From: Escallonia rubra
Taxonomy: Eukaryota; Streptophyta; Magnoliopsida; Escalloniales; Escalloniaceae
NCBI GenBank assembly: GCA_033065855.1
Contig: JAVXUO010002706.1
Span: 186,001-250,000, forward strand
Direction: 5' to 3'
DNA: 64,000 nt
Shown here piece by piece: positions 20,741 through 31,714 of this stretch. A program made the position numbers and the translations under genes. The notes beneath the pieces were generated by a model. It was not told the DNA's origin. It saw only the letters and a list, made by a program, of their open reading frames with translations, and ran no database searches. Every line of letters begins with the position of its first letter. The first letter of the stretch is position 1.

Positions 20741-21600
20741 CACTTCAAGAAAACCAATTTTTAGGAACGGACTTTCTGTCGTTAAAAGTGGGTTTTCCTT
20801 CGCTAAATACTTTTATCGAAAAAATATTCGTCGGGAAAAGCCTGTTAGTAAAAATCCCGTCACTAAAAGATTAGCAACGGATTTACACAATCTGTCGGCA
20901 AAAAATGCACTTTTACTAACAAACTCAATCACTTTAGCCGGCCTATTCAGTCGCTTGATGTATTATTTTCATTTTTTTGTACTTTCTAGAAATTTGAGTA
21001 AAAAGGCTTTTAGCGATGGAAATTCAGTCGCTCCATTGTTAAAATTTGCGTCGTGGATCTTTTTAATGTACTTTTGGAGACTGAATATCCGTCGCTAAAA
21101 GTCCATCGGTAAAAATTATTTTTTTTTTCTGTATCCAAACTTGTTTCGTGTAATTTCATTCACGAAAACATTTAAATCTATCCATGATCAACACAATCCA
21201 TCAATGTTGATCCATCAGCAATTAACTGTACTATTCAGCAACACATCCACGGTATCAATCAAAATCCATCTACTTCAACACAAGTATATGCAAGATCACA
21301 TATAAATGTGTTTCCCAACTCAGGGGATGAATATATAATAAGTTCGAAGTCATAAAGGACCGAGAGGGGAGGGGGCTGAAATATCGAGGACGGAAGGGGA
21401 CTGATATATCTAGGAGAGGAGGCGACTGAAATATCGAGGTGGGGAGGGAAAAAAACATGTCTGGCTCAGTCTTCGTCCAAAGCGGCATCCGGATCTTTCT
21501 CACCGTCGTCCCTTTCTTCACCAGTCGCTTCGTTGATATCGGGTTCGGAAGCATTTCCCTACATTGAAAGAACGTACAAGACACTCATTGGTAAGTGTGT
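20741..21600 (-). mobile_element. CACTA end fragment
   Basis: Starts cacttcaagaaaacc, a one-base variant of the CACTACAAGAAAA terminus, and carries repeated gtcgctaaa/tagcgatgg subterminal motifs to 21115. The interior to about 21600 includes an exon-like minus-strand segment. The opposite terminus is not seen. The element may be cut by array copy 4, which starts near 21681. Confidence 0.6.
21466..21558 (-). pseudogene. Putative terminal exon of a CACTA-borne gene
   Basis: On the minus strand an AG acceptor (tttcaatgtag) opens exactly 30 codons and a TGA: GNASEPDINEATGEE then RDDGEKDPDAALDED. The peptide is strongly acidic. Position near the CACTA 3' end and orientation would suit a last exon of an element-encoded protein. 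This is pattern-based and no family match can be claimed. Confidence 0.35.
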
Positions 21601-21720
21601 ATCAACGTTAACCAATTAGGGATTGACTTGATAAATGTGAACATATTTGTACATGACGAACAAACATACATAAGGGGAGAATGAAGAGAAAGAGAGAGAG
21701 AGAGAAAGAGAGAGAGAGTC

Positions 21721-21828
21721 TTGGGTGTCAAAGGGTCATGGCAATCTGGATCTGCTCTTGGTTTTTTCCTCGAAATCTTGCATATGTATGCTGTCCTCAC
21801 TCAAGCACGGGACGGGGATTTGTTCCAG
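21721..21828 (+). pseudogene. Exon-like segment with splice donor, copy 4
   Basis: Open frame reads LGVKGSWQSGSALGFF then LEILHMYAVLTQARDGDLFQ, ending CAG|GTAAGG, a perfect plant donor. The upstream boundary is unclear because a (GA)n tract precedes it. The same frame is open in copy 3, with substitutions, and broken in copy 2. It looks like one internal exon of a duplicated host gene whose other exons I cannot identify. Confidence 0.45.
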
Positions 21829-24624
21829 GTAAGGTATCATATCATCATCATCTATATACAAAATAAAAGACTCGTTCTTGTAGGTACGTTGTTATCTTTA
21901 AAATGTGAAGCTTTAGTACCAAAACTATCTTACATGGTGTACAGTATAAGACAAATGCTATTTCATTCTCTTACGTGTTTTTCATCTTTTTCCAAGCTAA
22001 AAATGCATACTGTAATGATAATTGTTAATCTTTTAGCAACAAACAAAGGGTACAGTAGGATATAAGGGCTGAAAACTGCCCATCGTTTTAAAGAAAATAA
22101 TACAAAAGTTTCACTCGTATTATTCATCGAAAGTGATACTTGAACTCCACTTATCGCTGTATAAGTGAGCTTCATAGTTGTCTCCGGATATCTTACATGT
22201 GTCGTTGTAGAGTCACTCCAGTGACAAAAGTCTGGACTCAAATGGTTAGAATAAAGCTCTCTATCAAAGTGCATTACCAGTGTAGGTGTCAATATCTAGC
22301 TAGCGACATTTATTCAGAATTATTGCTAATGCCTCTTGCAATCAAGGGTCAGAAAAAAGAACTGCTTAGATTTTAGGGATGGCTGTACATATTAATGCTA
22401 GAAAAGATATTCTTACTAGCATTATTAAGCACTATTTTCGGAGAGTAAGAGTTGAACATGAATTGAAATTAGACTTCACTCTTAATATATAAGGTAAAAC
22501 TTGTACAAAACTTTGAGCACTTTTTCGTCGTGCAGGTTTGAGATATCTTTACTTGATACATCCAAATATAAAAGGGGTACTGTTTGGTTTTATCCGAAAA
22601 CATGTTTGCATGGCGATTCGAGTACAAGTGAAAAACTTTTATAAAAACACTTGTAGTACAAGTGAAAAACTTTTATAAACACTTTTTGTCTATGGTGCTT
22701 CGAGTTCCAATATAAAAAAGAAAAACTGATTCCATAGTTTCCGATGCAAAAGAGAATGGTTCGTTGTAAATGCAAGAGAATGGTCTGGAAGTAGCGCACA
22801 TTATTCGAGCCCTAATTTTTAACCCGTATGGAGTTATTGATTCCGTGAGTAGTTAAAACAATTGTATCGAACAGCTCTATGCCCACAAATGAACCGCTAC
22901 ACCGTGTTGAATGCCAAAAGCGGCCGTTTAAAGATACTTTCAGAGCACAATTTTGATTTACACGAGAAACGTTCCTTCTTTGGCGGTTCTTTAGGGATTT
23001 TAGTTAAAGTTCACTATTATCTATTGCTTTATGGGTCTAGAATGCTCTAGGGATTTTAGTTAAAGTTTAAGTCTATAATATACTTTCCTCTAGTTAAAGT
23101 TTAAGTCTATAATTTTCGACATACTTAAAGGTTTTAGCTCTCTGAGACACGTGCATAAAAAAATTGTCTTTGAACCATTTTTTCTCTTGCTGGTGGAATT
23201 GAGATTCGCTTCTTCGTGCATCCCAAGATTTATCTTCTTTTTTTTCTTTTTACTTTTTGTGGATTTGAAAAGCGTCGACTTTAGTACGATATCTAGCCCA
23301 AAATGACTTCTTCTGTTGTGTTAGTTTCCTCCATGATCACACTGAAGAGAGCTAAAAATGCTAGAATTGACGCTACTTACACTAACATAAGGATGCCTAA
23401 GCTTTAAAATGAATTGGCGTTACTTACACTTAACAGTTATTGCTACCGCAGCTAAGAAAAGTTCAACGATGCATATGTCATTGGTGACAAAAACATGAGA
23501 ATTTAAAAAAAAAAGGTTGTGAATTACCCCCATCAAAATAGAACCCGAGGAAATTCCTTCCAATAACTAGCAAAAATAATAAAATCAATAAATCATTAAT
23601 AGGGTCAAATAAACTTTAATTTGTCCCTTTTATCTAATCAAAGTTTGTTGCTAAACATTCAAAAGTTGAACTTTTACGCCCAAAATCCCAAGTCATTTTA
23701 TAATCAAGGCTTAGCTTGCTATAACATGCAGCTAAAGAATAATAGCAACGATGTTTTGCGCAATGCTATTTTGGCAAAGCCTCCTATAAGGTAAGAGATT
23801 TCAGATTTGTAGTTTTGCGACAAGGTTTTTGAGATAAGTGTCCCTAAATAAAATCGTGCACTAACAATTTCCTTGATTGTCATTGAAAGCAGTACAAAAT
23901 GCGGGGTAACAATTTTGTATACTTTCTGTTCGAATTCAACACTATTTTGACAAAAGATATATAAATTTGACCATTTTTAACTAGCCTTTTCTTATACGCA
24001 ACGGTACAGTCTAGTGGTTAAATACTATGAACTCTCCCCTATCAAAGAATCGGTAAGACGAATGTGCATTGCTTTTTATTTCATAAGTGATGATCATGAC
24101 AACTTCCAAATTTATTTACTTTAGAATATAACGTCAAAAAAATTTCCATGGATTACATCTTTCTGGAACGTATAACACACAAATACATAATGCCAAGAAT
24201 ATCATGCTTTGCTAGATGATCCGCAGTAAAGTTTCCTTCCTAAAACAAAGAGAACTAGCTAGAGAGTCTCAAAACTTTCAATCGAGCTCTTGCACCGGAT
24301 CATCGTCTTCATCCTGAAAAAAAGATGAAAGATGGAAAGCCCAACCAGTTAATCTGTTTCACGAAGCAATTAATCTTGGGATTTTTTGTAATAATCAATG
24401 CATATGAAAGGCCCCCTTAAAATCCCACTCATTCTGCCTTCACACTCCTAGCTAATAATGGCAATTTGATAGTAAGCAGCGCCTCAATGCTACAACTCAC
24501 TCACGGTGTGTCGAATCGTAGGGAGTCATATATACGCGTAAGTTTTGGTAAAGTATGAAGCATAAGTATTCATACGAGTTCATGGCATCATAGAAGTTCC
24601 TCAAGCTAGGGCCTCACGTGAGAG

Positions 24625-24843
24625 CGAGGAGAGCCAAATGTAGCCAAGGACGACTTGCGGGAAGGCAGTTCCGCCACATCACTTTGCGGCCAAAACCGGC
24701 AAATCATCCTTGGCTGCGATCAACTCTCCACTTCTGCATGCAAGACTCCAAGACCATTGAGAAAGGACTATCTATGCTCACTTAAACTTGTATGTGCATT
24801 GCAATGCATTGTTTGTGCACTGCCCCATGCTATATTTATAGGC
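24625..24843 (+). promoter_or_regulatory. Promoter-like block, copy 4
   Basis: Counterpart of 3060-3302. Contains gcggccaaaaccggcaaatc, the tgcatgca RY-type motif and the TATA-like gctatatttatagg (24830-24843). The gypsy insertion sits 15 bp downstream and would separate it from whatever it drove. Confidence 0.4.
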
Positions 24844-24857
24844 TGAGCATGGCGATG

Positions 24858-25541
24858 TGTCACGGGCTACCCCTTGCACCCGCCTAGCACCGTGCCCCCG
24901 CGCCCATCCTTTACAGCGCCCCCGCGCCCATCCAACACGCGCCCATGCGCCCTCACAAGTTCTTCAAGTCTCGCGCCCATGCGCCCGTCAAGCACAGCGC
25001 CCGCGCGCCCAACTGTAGTGCCCGTACACGTCAAAAGCCAACCGTGAAGATCTGAAGATCCGGGCGTGCGTTTTTGCTCAATTTTGGTGGAGATCACCCT
25101 TGTATATATTTAAGTTTCCCTGTAAATTTTCAAGTCATTCCGAGTTGTATTTTTCTAAAAAGGGGCACTATGACTCCTCGCACATAGTGACGTCTACTAT
25201 TGTCACTTAGGAAAATCCTCTTAGTGATACTATATAGGGAGTACATGTACACCTATATCCGAGAGTCCCTTGCTTTGTTTTAGCTTGCCTGTTTAGCTAG
25301 ATTGCACATTGTGGATGCAAACAAAGCCTTCTGTAAGTTGTAATGATGATTTTGAAGTAATGAGAATATTTGGGACCGTTTTGCCCTTGTGTTGAAATTA
25401 CTTCTTTGTGCACTGTTTTATGCAATGTTGATGCACTGATTGCTGTAGATTGTTGAGATTTGTTGGCGGACTCTTCTTGCAAGAGGCAAGGCGAGTGCCA
25501 CATACGGTTTCCTTTGTGCCATCAAAGGCCACCGTGTGTCA
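24858..25541 (+). repeat. Gypsy 5' LTR, 684 bp
   Basis: tgtcacggg...gtgtgtca. The first 170 bp are a GC-rich run of gcgcccatgcgccc-type units. The TATA-like ttgtatatattt lies at 25100-25111. It is 23 bp longer than the 3' LTR because of one extra unit in the GC-rich part. Confidence 0.95.
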
Positions 25542-25543
25542 GG

Positions 25544-25560
25544 TGGTATCAGAGCCGCGG
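25544..25560 (+). other. Primer-binding site (tRNA-iMet)
   Basis: tggtatcagagccgcgg begins two bases after the 5' LTR. This is the standard initiator-Met tRNA primer site of plant chromoviruses. Confidence 0.9.
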
Positions 25561-25622
25561 TTGCCCAAAAGACCGTGGCTTCAGCTAAGAGAATAGTGTG
25601 GGATAGTTTGTTGAGAAAAACT

Positions 25623-26780
25623 ATGCCAACACGAAAGAAAGAATTGATGCTTTTGGAAGCACAGGTACAACGCATTGTCAAGTGCGACGAGGATGCTCCA
25701 GGCATCCTGAAGCAAATTTCCCTTAGCCTGGACGCGTTGGAAGTGAATGTCGAAGCCGCTGATAATGCCCGCTATGCTGAGAACATGGATTGGGAGGGAA
25801 AGTTTCAAGAGCTCTAGGATCGAGTGGAGCTTCTTAGTCGTGCAGTGGTTAACACACCCGCAGGGGGTGTAGAGCACTCATCGAGGCCACGAGTGCCAGA
25901 GCCCAAGAGTTACGGGGGAGCCCGTGACGCCAAGGAATTAGAAAACTTCATTTTCGATATAGAACAATACTTTCGAGCCATCAGAGTTGACTCGGAAGCG
26001 ACAAAGGTGTCGATGGCTGCCATGTACTTGGTTGGAGATGCCAAGTTATGGTGGCGGAAGAAGTACGCAGAGATCGAAGCGTCATAAACACATGGGAAAT
26101 ACTCAAACGCGAGCTAAAGAGCCAGTTTTTCCCAGAGAACACCGCATTCAACGCGAGGAAAGCGTTGTTAGAATGCAAGAACACCGGATCGGTCCGGGAA
26201 TATTGCCAGGCATTTTCTGCCTTGATGTTGGACATCAGCGACATGTCCGCAGTCGACAGACTCTTCTTCTTCATGGAAGGGTTAAAACCATGGGCTCGCA
26301 CCGAGCTCAATAGACGTCGGGTGAACAACCTTAACGAAGGCATCATCGCTGCCGAGAGCCTTTCAGATTATAACTCCGAACCACAGAGACCCCCTCAGAG
26401 AGGGAATCCAAACAGGAGTAATGGTGGCAAGAAGCCAAGGGGTCAAGCGCCAAACCAAAGTTGGGGCAGTAAAAGCAGTTGGGCGTCAAACTCTTCTACC
26501 CTACAGAAGAGTGGAGTTGGGTTCAAAGCCAAGCCTGACGCTAGCACTAGCGGAGAAGTGAAGAAACCTGCTTTCAGGGGTTGCTTCTTGTGTCAAGGGC
26601 CGCACGTGATCGCTAACTGTCCGCAACGACAGATGATGAATGCCTTCTTTGACAACATGGGGCAGGTGCAACGTGGGGAACAATCTGGCTCTCAATCAAG
26701 GCATCCACCAACAGAGGAACAAACAGACACACAAGATTACGAAGAGGAAGATGCCGTCGGGGCCTTTCCTCAGTGGTGTA
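25623..26780 (+). pseudogene. Gypsy gag
   Basis: Starts MPTRKKELMLLEAQVQ and includes a capsid-type Retrotrans_gag region (SYGGARDAKELENFIFDIEQ, then WWRKKYAEIEAS, then TWEILKRELKSQFFPEN). A basic, Ser/Asn-rich linker leads to a zinc knuckle CFLCQGPHVIANC at about 26583-26621, spaced C-X2-C-X3-H-X4-C, one residue shorter than the usual X4 before His. Two lesions are visible: TAG at 25815 where a CAG codon is expected, and a one-base frameshift near 26080. The product would coat element RNA in the cytoplasm. Confidence 0.9.
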
Positions 26781-26869
26781 ATGCTGTGACAACGCAGGTT
26801 GGGAACCCCGAAGAGAGCTCGACTGGGGAAAAGCCTAAAGACATGCTGCCAAAGAAAAAGAGCGATGTA

Positions 26870-27250
26870 CCAGGGAAAGGCTTGATGTATGTGGACATCA
26901 AGGTTAACGGGAAGGCCATCAGGGCCATGGTGGACACAGGAGCTACCCATAATTACATTTCAAGCACCGAAGTAGAAAGACTGGGTCTAACTCTAGAAAA
27001 AGGGTGCGGACGGGTGAAGGCTATCAACTCTGCCGCACAGCCAGTAGCGGGAATAGCGAGATCTGTTTTGATCAAGATTGGCCCATAAGAAGGAAGGACC
27101 AACTTTTCAGTAGTCATCATGGACGACTTTAAGCTGATCCTTGGGTTGGAGTTTCTACGTGACACAAAGACCACCGTGATGCCATACACCAACTCTCTGG
27201 CCATGCTTGGGAGTAAACCGTGTGTCATCCCGACTGTATCTACTAGGGCG
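26870..27250 (+). pseudogene. Gypsy aspartic protease
   Basis: LMYVDIKVNGKAIRAMVDTG with the catalytic DTG of retropepsins at about 26932, then THNYIS, and downstream MDDFKLILGLEFL, the usual flap-side LG.(D/E)FL motif. A TAA at 27086-27088 falls in frame between them, where related elements have a Trp codon. This is a single-lesion inactivation. Confidence 0.9.
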
Positions 27251-28726
27251 GGAGAGCGTTCTATTTCAGCCCTCCAGTTGAAAAAGGGATTAAAACGGGA
27301 CGAAACGACCTACCTTGCCATGCTACGGTGGGACGAGATTGAAGAAGTATCGGGACCATTACCCAAAGAAGTTAAAGTGATATTAAACAACTTTGAAGAT
27401 GTGATGCCTGATGAATTGCCGAAGAAATTACCACCCAGAAGGGCAATTGACCATGAGATCGAGCTTGTGCCAGGCACGAAGCCACCCGCCCGAGCTCCGT
27501 ATCGGATGTCACAACCAGAACTTGCTGAACTCAGAAAACAACTGACAGAGTTGCTAGACGCGGGTTTGATCACTCCAGCGAAGTCGCCTTATGGTGCACC
27601 AGTCCTCTTCCAGAAGAAACAAGATGGTTCCTTGCGGATGTGTGTGGACTACAGGGCGCTAAACAAGGTGACTATTCGGAACAAGTATCCTATCCCTTTA
27701 GTCGCCGATTGTTTTGATCAGCTTAGTAGGGCGAGAGTGTTTACCAAGTTGGACTTGAAGTCTGGGTATTGGCAGGTCCGAATCGCCCAAGGTGATGAGG
27801 CGAAGACAACTTATGTCACCAGATACGGTGCGTATGAGTTCCTGGTCATGCCGTTCGGCTTGACCAACGCCCCGGCCACATTTTGCACCTTGATGAATCA
27901 GGTTTTGCGGGACTACATTGATGATTTTGTAGTGGTGTATCTCGATGATATTGTGATCTATAGTTCCAGCTTGGACGAGCATCTGAAGCACTTGAGGAAG
28001 GTGCTTACCCGACTGAGGGAGCACGAGCTATATGTGAAGCTGTTGAAATGCACATTTGCCCAGACCAAGATTAAATTCTTGGGCCATGTGATAGAACAGG
28101 GTCAGATCAGGATGGACTCAGCTAAAGTTCAAGTGATACAGGAATGGCAGCCGCCAACTAATGTTTCAGAACTGAGATCTTTCCTAGGATTGGCCAACTA
28201 TTATAGGAAATTTGTTCGAGATTATTCGAGAATGGCCCATCCCCTAACTGAACTTCTGAAGAAGAGCAAAGTTTGGGAATGGTCCAAGGAATGTGAATCG
28301 GCCTTCTTGGCCATGAAGCGGGCTATGTCTGAAGATCCGGTACTTGCTCTCCCCGATGTGTCGAAGTCTTTTGAAGTTCATACAGACGCTTCTGACTTTG
28401 CACTTGGAGGGGTTCTAATGCAAGAATGCCACCCGGTGGCATATGAGAGTAGGAAGCTCAACGAAGCAGAACGTCGCTACACGACTCATGAGAAAGAGTT
28501 ACTCGCGGTAGTGCATTGTCTCAGAGTTTGGAGGCACTACCTGCCTGGTTCAAGCTTCATAGTGCGGACAGACAACACTGCGGTGAGCCACTTCTTGAGT
28601 CAATCTAAGCTCACCTCGAAACAGGCCAGGTGGCAGGAACTTCTGGCAGAATTCAACTTCATGCTCGAGTACAGGGCAGGCTCAACCAACAGCGTAGCAG
28701 CGCCCTCAGCAGGAGAGCCGAACTAA
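27251..28726 (+). pseudogene. Gypsy reverse transcriptase and RNase H
   Basis: An uninterrupted frame carries RT blocks: PYRMSQPELAELRKQL, SPYGAPVLFQKKQDGSLRMC, YPIPL, FTKLDLKSGYWQVRI, MPFGLTNAPATF, and the catalytic YLDD at 27938-27949 within VVYLDDIVIYS. These are followed by FLGLANYYRKFV and RNase H with HTDASDFALGGVL, YTTHEKELLAVV and VRTDN. All visible catalytic residues are intact. The frame is lost near 28690, where NSVADALSR-like sequence is expected but a shift gives a short false tail to 28726. Confidence 0.95.
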
Positions 28727-30447
28727 ATCAGGTAGCATTGATGGCCATGAATGCTATTGTTAGAGCAGACAGCCGAGTTGCCATCAACATCGGACAGAAG
28801 ATCAGGAAGGCCCTTACCAGGGACCCGGTTGCCCAACAATTGCTGAAACTGATCGAGAGCGGTAAAACTCGACAGTTTTGGCAAGAAGATGGTTTGCTGA
28901 TGACCAAAGGAAGACGGGTATACGTCCCCAGAGTTGATGATCTGAGACGAACATTGATTCGAGAATGTCATGACACCCTTTGGGCAGGCCATGCCGGAGG
29001 AGAAAGAACATTAGCTCTCCTTCAACAAGGTTACTACTGGCCCCAAATGGGGGATGAAGTGCAGGAGTATGTGAAGACATGCCTTACTTGTCAGCAGGAC
29101 AAGGTGGAGCGTAAGAAGAAAGCAGGGTTACTACAACCGCTGCCGATCGCCAAGAGACCGTGGGAGAGTGTGTCGTTGGATTTCATCACTGGTCTGCCGA
29201 AGGTTGAAAACTTAGGCACGATTCTTGTTGTCGTTGATCGGTTTAGCAAGTATGCGAGCTTTATCGCAACACCCAAGTATTGCTCAGCCGAAGACACAGC
29301 GCAACTTTTCTTTAAGTATGTGGTGAAGTATTGGGGCATGCCTCAAGACATTGTCAGTGATCGGGACTCCCGCTTCACTGGAAACTTTTGGACTGAACTC
29401 TTTAAGTTATTTGGATCCTAACTTTCGATGAGTTCAAGTTATCATCCAGAATCAGACGGTCAGACGGAGCGGTTCAATTCCATGCTAGAAGAGTACCTCT
29501 GCCATTTTGTCAGTGCAACACAGAAAAATTGGGTCAAGCTACTGGACGTTGCCCAGCTGTGTTTCAATTCACGCAAAAGCTCTTCGACTAGGAAGAGTGC
29601 TTTTGAGATTGTGAATGGACAACAACCGTTACTTCCCCACACGGTAAATGTCCCCAACGCAAGAAAATCTCCAAGGGCCATAAGCTTCAGCGAAGAATGG
29701 AGGCAGAATATAGATCTAGCTCACTCCTACCTGGAGAAAGCAGCCAGAAGAATGAAGAAACACGCTGACAAGAACAGGACATCTCAGGAGTTTAACGTGG
29801 GCGACAAAGTTATGGTTAAGCTACTGCCACAAGATCGCAAATTTCTAAGGGGAAAAGACTCTCGTCTTTTGCAGAAATATGAGGGACCCCTGACTATAGT
29901 GAAGAAGTTAGGCAAGATGGCTTACAAAGTTGATCTGCCAAATTGGTGGAGCCGCCAGCTCCATCCAGTTTTTCACATCAGCATGTTGAAGCCATTCTAT
30001 GAAGACACAGCAGACCCCTCCAAGGGCCAAATCAGGAGACCAGGACTCAAACCCAAAGCGGCAGGAAAGCGAGTTGCTGAAGCTATCTTGAATGATAGAG
30101 TGATTACAGCATCCCGCAAGCGCCATCAGGAGTACCTAGTCAAGTGGCAGGGATATATGGACGAAGAGAACACTTGGGAACGAGCAGCAGACTTGTCAGC
30201 CTACACCGACAAGATTGAAGCCTACCACATGCAGAAGTTGACGAGGACGTCAACAGCTCTAGTGGGGGAGAATGTCACGGGCTGCCCCTTGCACCCGCCT
30301 AGCACCGCGCCCCCGCGCCCATCCTGCACAGCGCCCATGCGCCCTCACAAGTTCTTCAAGTCTCGCGCCCATGCGCCCGTCAAGCACAGCGCCCGCGCGC
30401 CCAACTGTAGTGCCCGTGCACGTCAAAAGCCAACCGTGAAGATCTGA
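28690..30447 (+). pseudogene. Gypsy integrase with chromodomain
   Basis: Begins LSRRAELNQVALMAMN, then the H-H-C-C zinc finger (HAGGERTL...CLTCQQDK, about 28985-29100), and the D,D-35-E core: LDFITGLPKV, SDRDSRFTGNFW and SYHPESDGQTERFNSMLEEY. A TAA at 29419 interrupts the core between the second Asp and Glu. A C-terminal chromodomain (about 30075-30235: VAEAILNDRV, EYLVKWQGYMDEENTWE) would direct insertion by reading histone marks. The frame runs through the polypurine tract and ends 175 bp inside the 3' LTR. Confidence 0.92.
30261..30272 (+). other. Polypurine tract
   Basis: agtgggggagaa directly precedes the 3' LTR and primes plus-strand synthesis. It overlaps the integrase/chromodomain reading frame. 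Confidence 0.9.
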
Positions 30448-30933
30448 AGATCCGGGCGTGCGTTTTTGCTCAATTTTGGTGGAGATCACCCTTGTATATA
30501 TTTAAGTTTCCCTGTAAATTTTCAAGTCATTCCGAGTTGTATTTCTCTAAAAAGGGGCACTATGACTCCTCGCACATAGTGACGTCTACTACTGTCACTT
30601 AGGAAAATCCTCTTAGTGGTACTATATAGGGAGTACATGTACACCTATACCCGAGAGTCCCTTGCTTTGTTTTAGCTTGCCTGTTTAGCTAGATTGCACA
30701 TTGTGGATGCAAACAAAGCCTTCTGTAAGTTGTAACGATGATTTTGAAGTAATGAGAATATTTGGGACCGTTTTGCCCTTGTGTTGAAATTACTTCTTTG
30801 TGCACTGTTTTATGCAATGTTGATGCACTGATTGCTGTAGATTGTTGAGATTTGTTGGCGGACTCTTCTTGCAAGAGGCAAGGCGAGTGCCACATACGGT
30901 TTCCTTCGTGCCATCAAAGGCCACCGTGTGTCA
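30273..30933 (+). repeat. Gypsy 3' LTR, 661 bp
   Basis: Nearly identical to the 5' LTR apart from about ten C/T or G/A differences and the missing 23-bp GC-rich unit. Confidence 0.95.
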
Positions 30934-31290
30934 CGATGCCAACATGCTCCAGTATGGCATCGTCAACCTGAAACTTTTGTGAAGGGACAAAGTGAGTCCA
31001 CTCAAGGGGAATCAACACGTCTGGATTTATTGAAGCATCTTATACTTGCTTCATCCTGTAGAGTCCACTTCAAGCTTAACCACAAGATCTCTTTGGCTCC
31101 AACTTGCCAACCCATGATCAAGTCAACCAGGGATTGCACAAGTTATTGGCTAGCCGCTAGCCGCTAGCCGCTAGCTTTGATGTACAAGTTGAGCTATTAT
31201 TTATGAAGAGCTGGTAAAATCTTGGGACCGGAGAGTTGCTGGGTGGCATAAAGGGTAAACTTTTGCATGATTTCCATTCTTGGATTAGGA
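30934..31290 (+). repeat. Array copy 4, right part
   Basis: Continues copy-1 homology from 3311: cgatgccaacatg, gaagggacaaagtgagtcc, cgtctggatttattgaag, gagagttgctgggtggca. A small tandem triplication of gccgctagcc lies at 31150-31170. Homology ends near 31290. Confidence 0.8.
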
Positions 31291-31714
31291 GAATACGTTT
31301 TAAATTTAAAATTCAGAATGCTCCTGTATTTATGTAACAGCATATGTTCACAAAAAAGCCCGGCTGTCCACAACTGACCGTGAGTCTGTGAAGAAAGAAC
31401 CTATTCCAGGTCACCTATGCACCTTACAAGCCCGGTAGAAAGCCAACCTTTGATCGATTAAAGAAGGCTGAAGAACTCCTTAGCTGAATAGAAACTAATT
31501 ACGAATGTCCAACTTTTGCATGAACGTGGCACTATAATCCACAACTAGCGCCAGAGACATTAGGGTGTCTCTAACGCAGCTGTAATTGGATACCTCGATA
31601 TAGCTATATCTCTAACGCATCCAGTATATAGTTTGCATCCAGCTTAACTTGCTTAGCCTTCGTTAAGAAATACATGTTGATCGCACCCTCGATATAGCTA
31701 TACATAGATTCTTT
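31291..31714. other. Unassigned stretch
   Basis: No gene recognised. Contains two near-identical cctcgatatagctata phrases at 31591-31606 and 31688-31703. Confidence 0.4.

Larger units (their letters stand above)
21681..24857 (+). repeat. Array copy 4, left part
   Basis: The best-preserved copy. Order: (GA)n, exon-like segment with CAG|GTAAGG, intron-like sequence, the ctagctagcgacatttattcag phrase near 22297, the ggttttagctctctgag phrase near 23130, the ccatggattacatctttctgg phrase near 24147, then the promoter-like block with tatatttatagg. It is split by the gypsy element at 24858 and resumes at 30934. A 40-bp duplication (acaagtgaaaaacttttata twice) lies at 22622-22680. Confidence 0.75.
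24858..30933 (+). mobile_element. Ty3/gypsy chromovirus, nearly intact
   Basis: 6076 bp with LTRs at 24858-25541 and 30273-30933, a tRNA-iMet primer site, polypurine tract, gag, protease, RT, RNase H, integrase and a C-terminal chromodomain. It is flanked by a 5-bp target duplication cgatg (24853-24857 and 30934-30938). Copy 1 of the array at 3311-3325 shows the empty site. The frame is broken by an in-frame TAG (25815), a frameshift near 26080, a TAA at 27086, a frameshift near 28690 and a TAA at 29419, so it is non-autonomous now. LTRs differ at roughly ten positions, all seen by eye as transitions, plus one 23-bp indel, indicating a fairly recent insertion. Confidence 0.95.

Noticed and set aside
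25536..25622. Start of gypsy gag at an ATG before 25623 (frame opens at 25536)
   Set aside because: The region overlaps the LTR end and primer-binding site; MPTRKK at 25623 is the first plausible start after the primer site.
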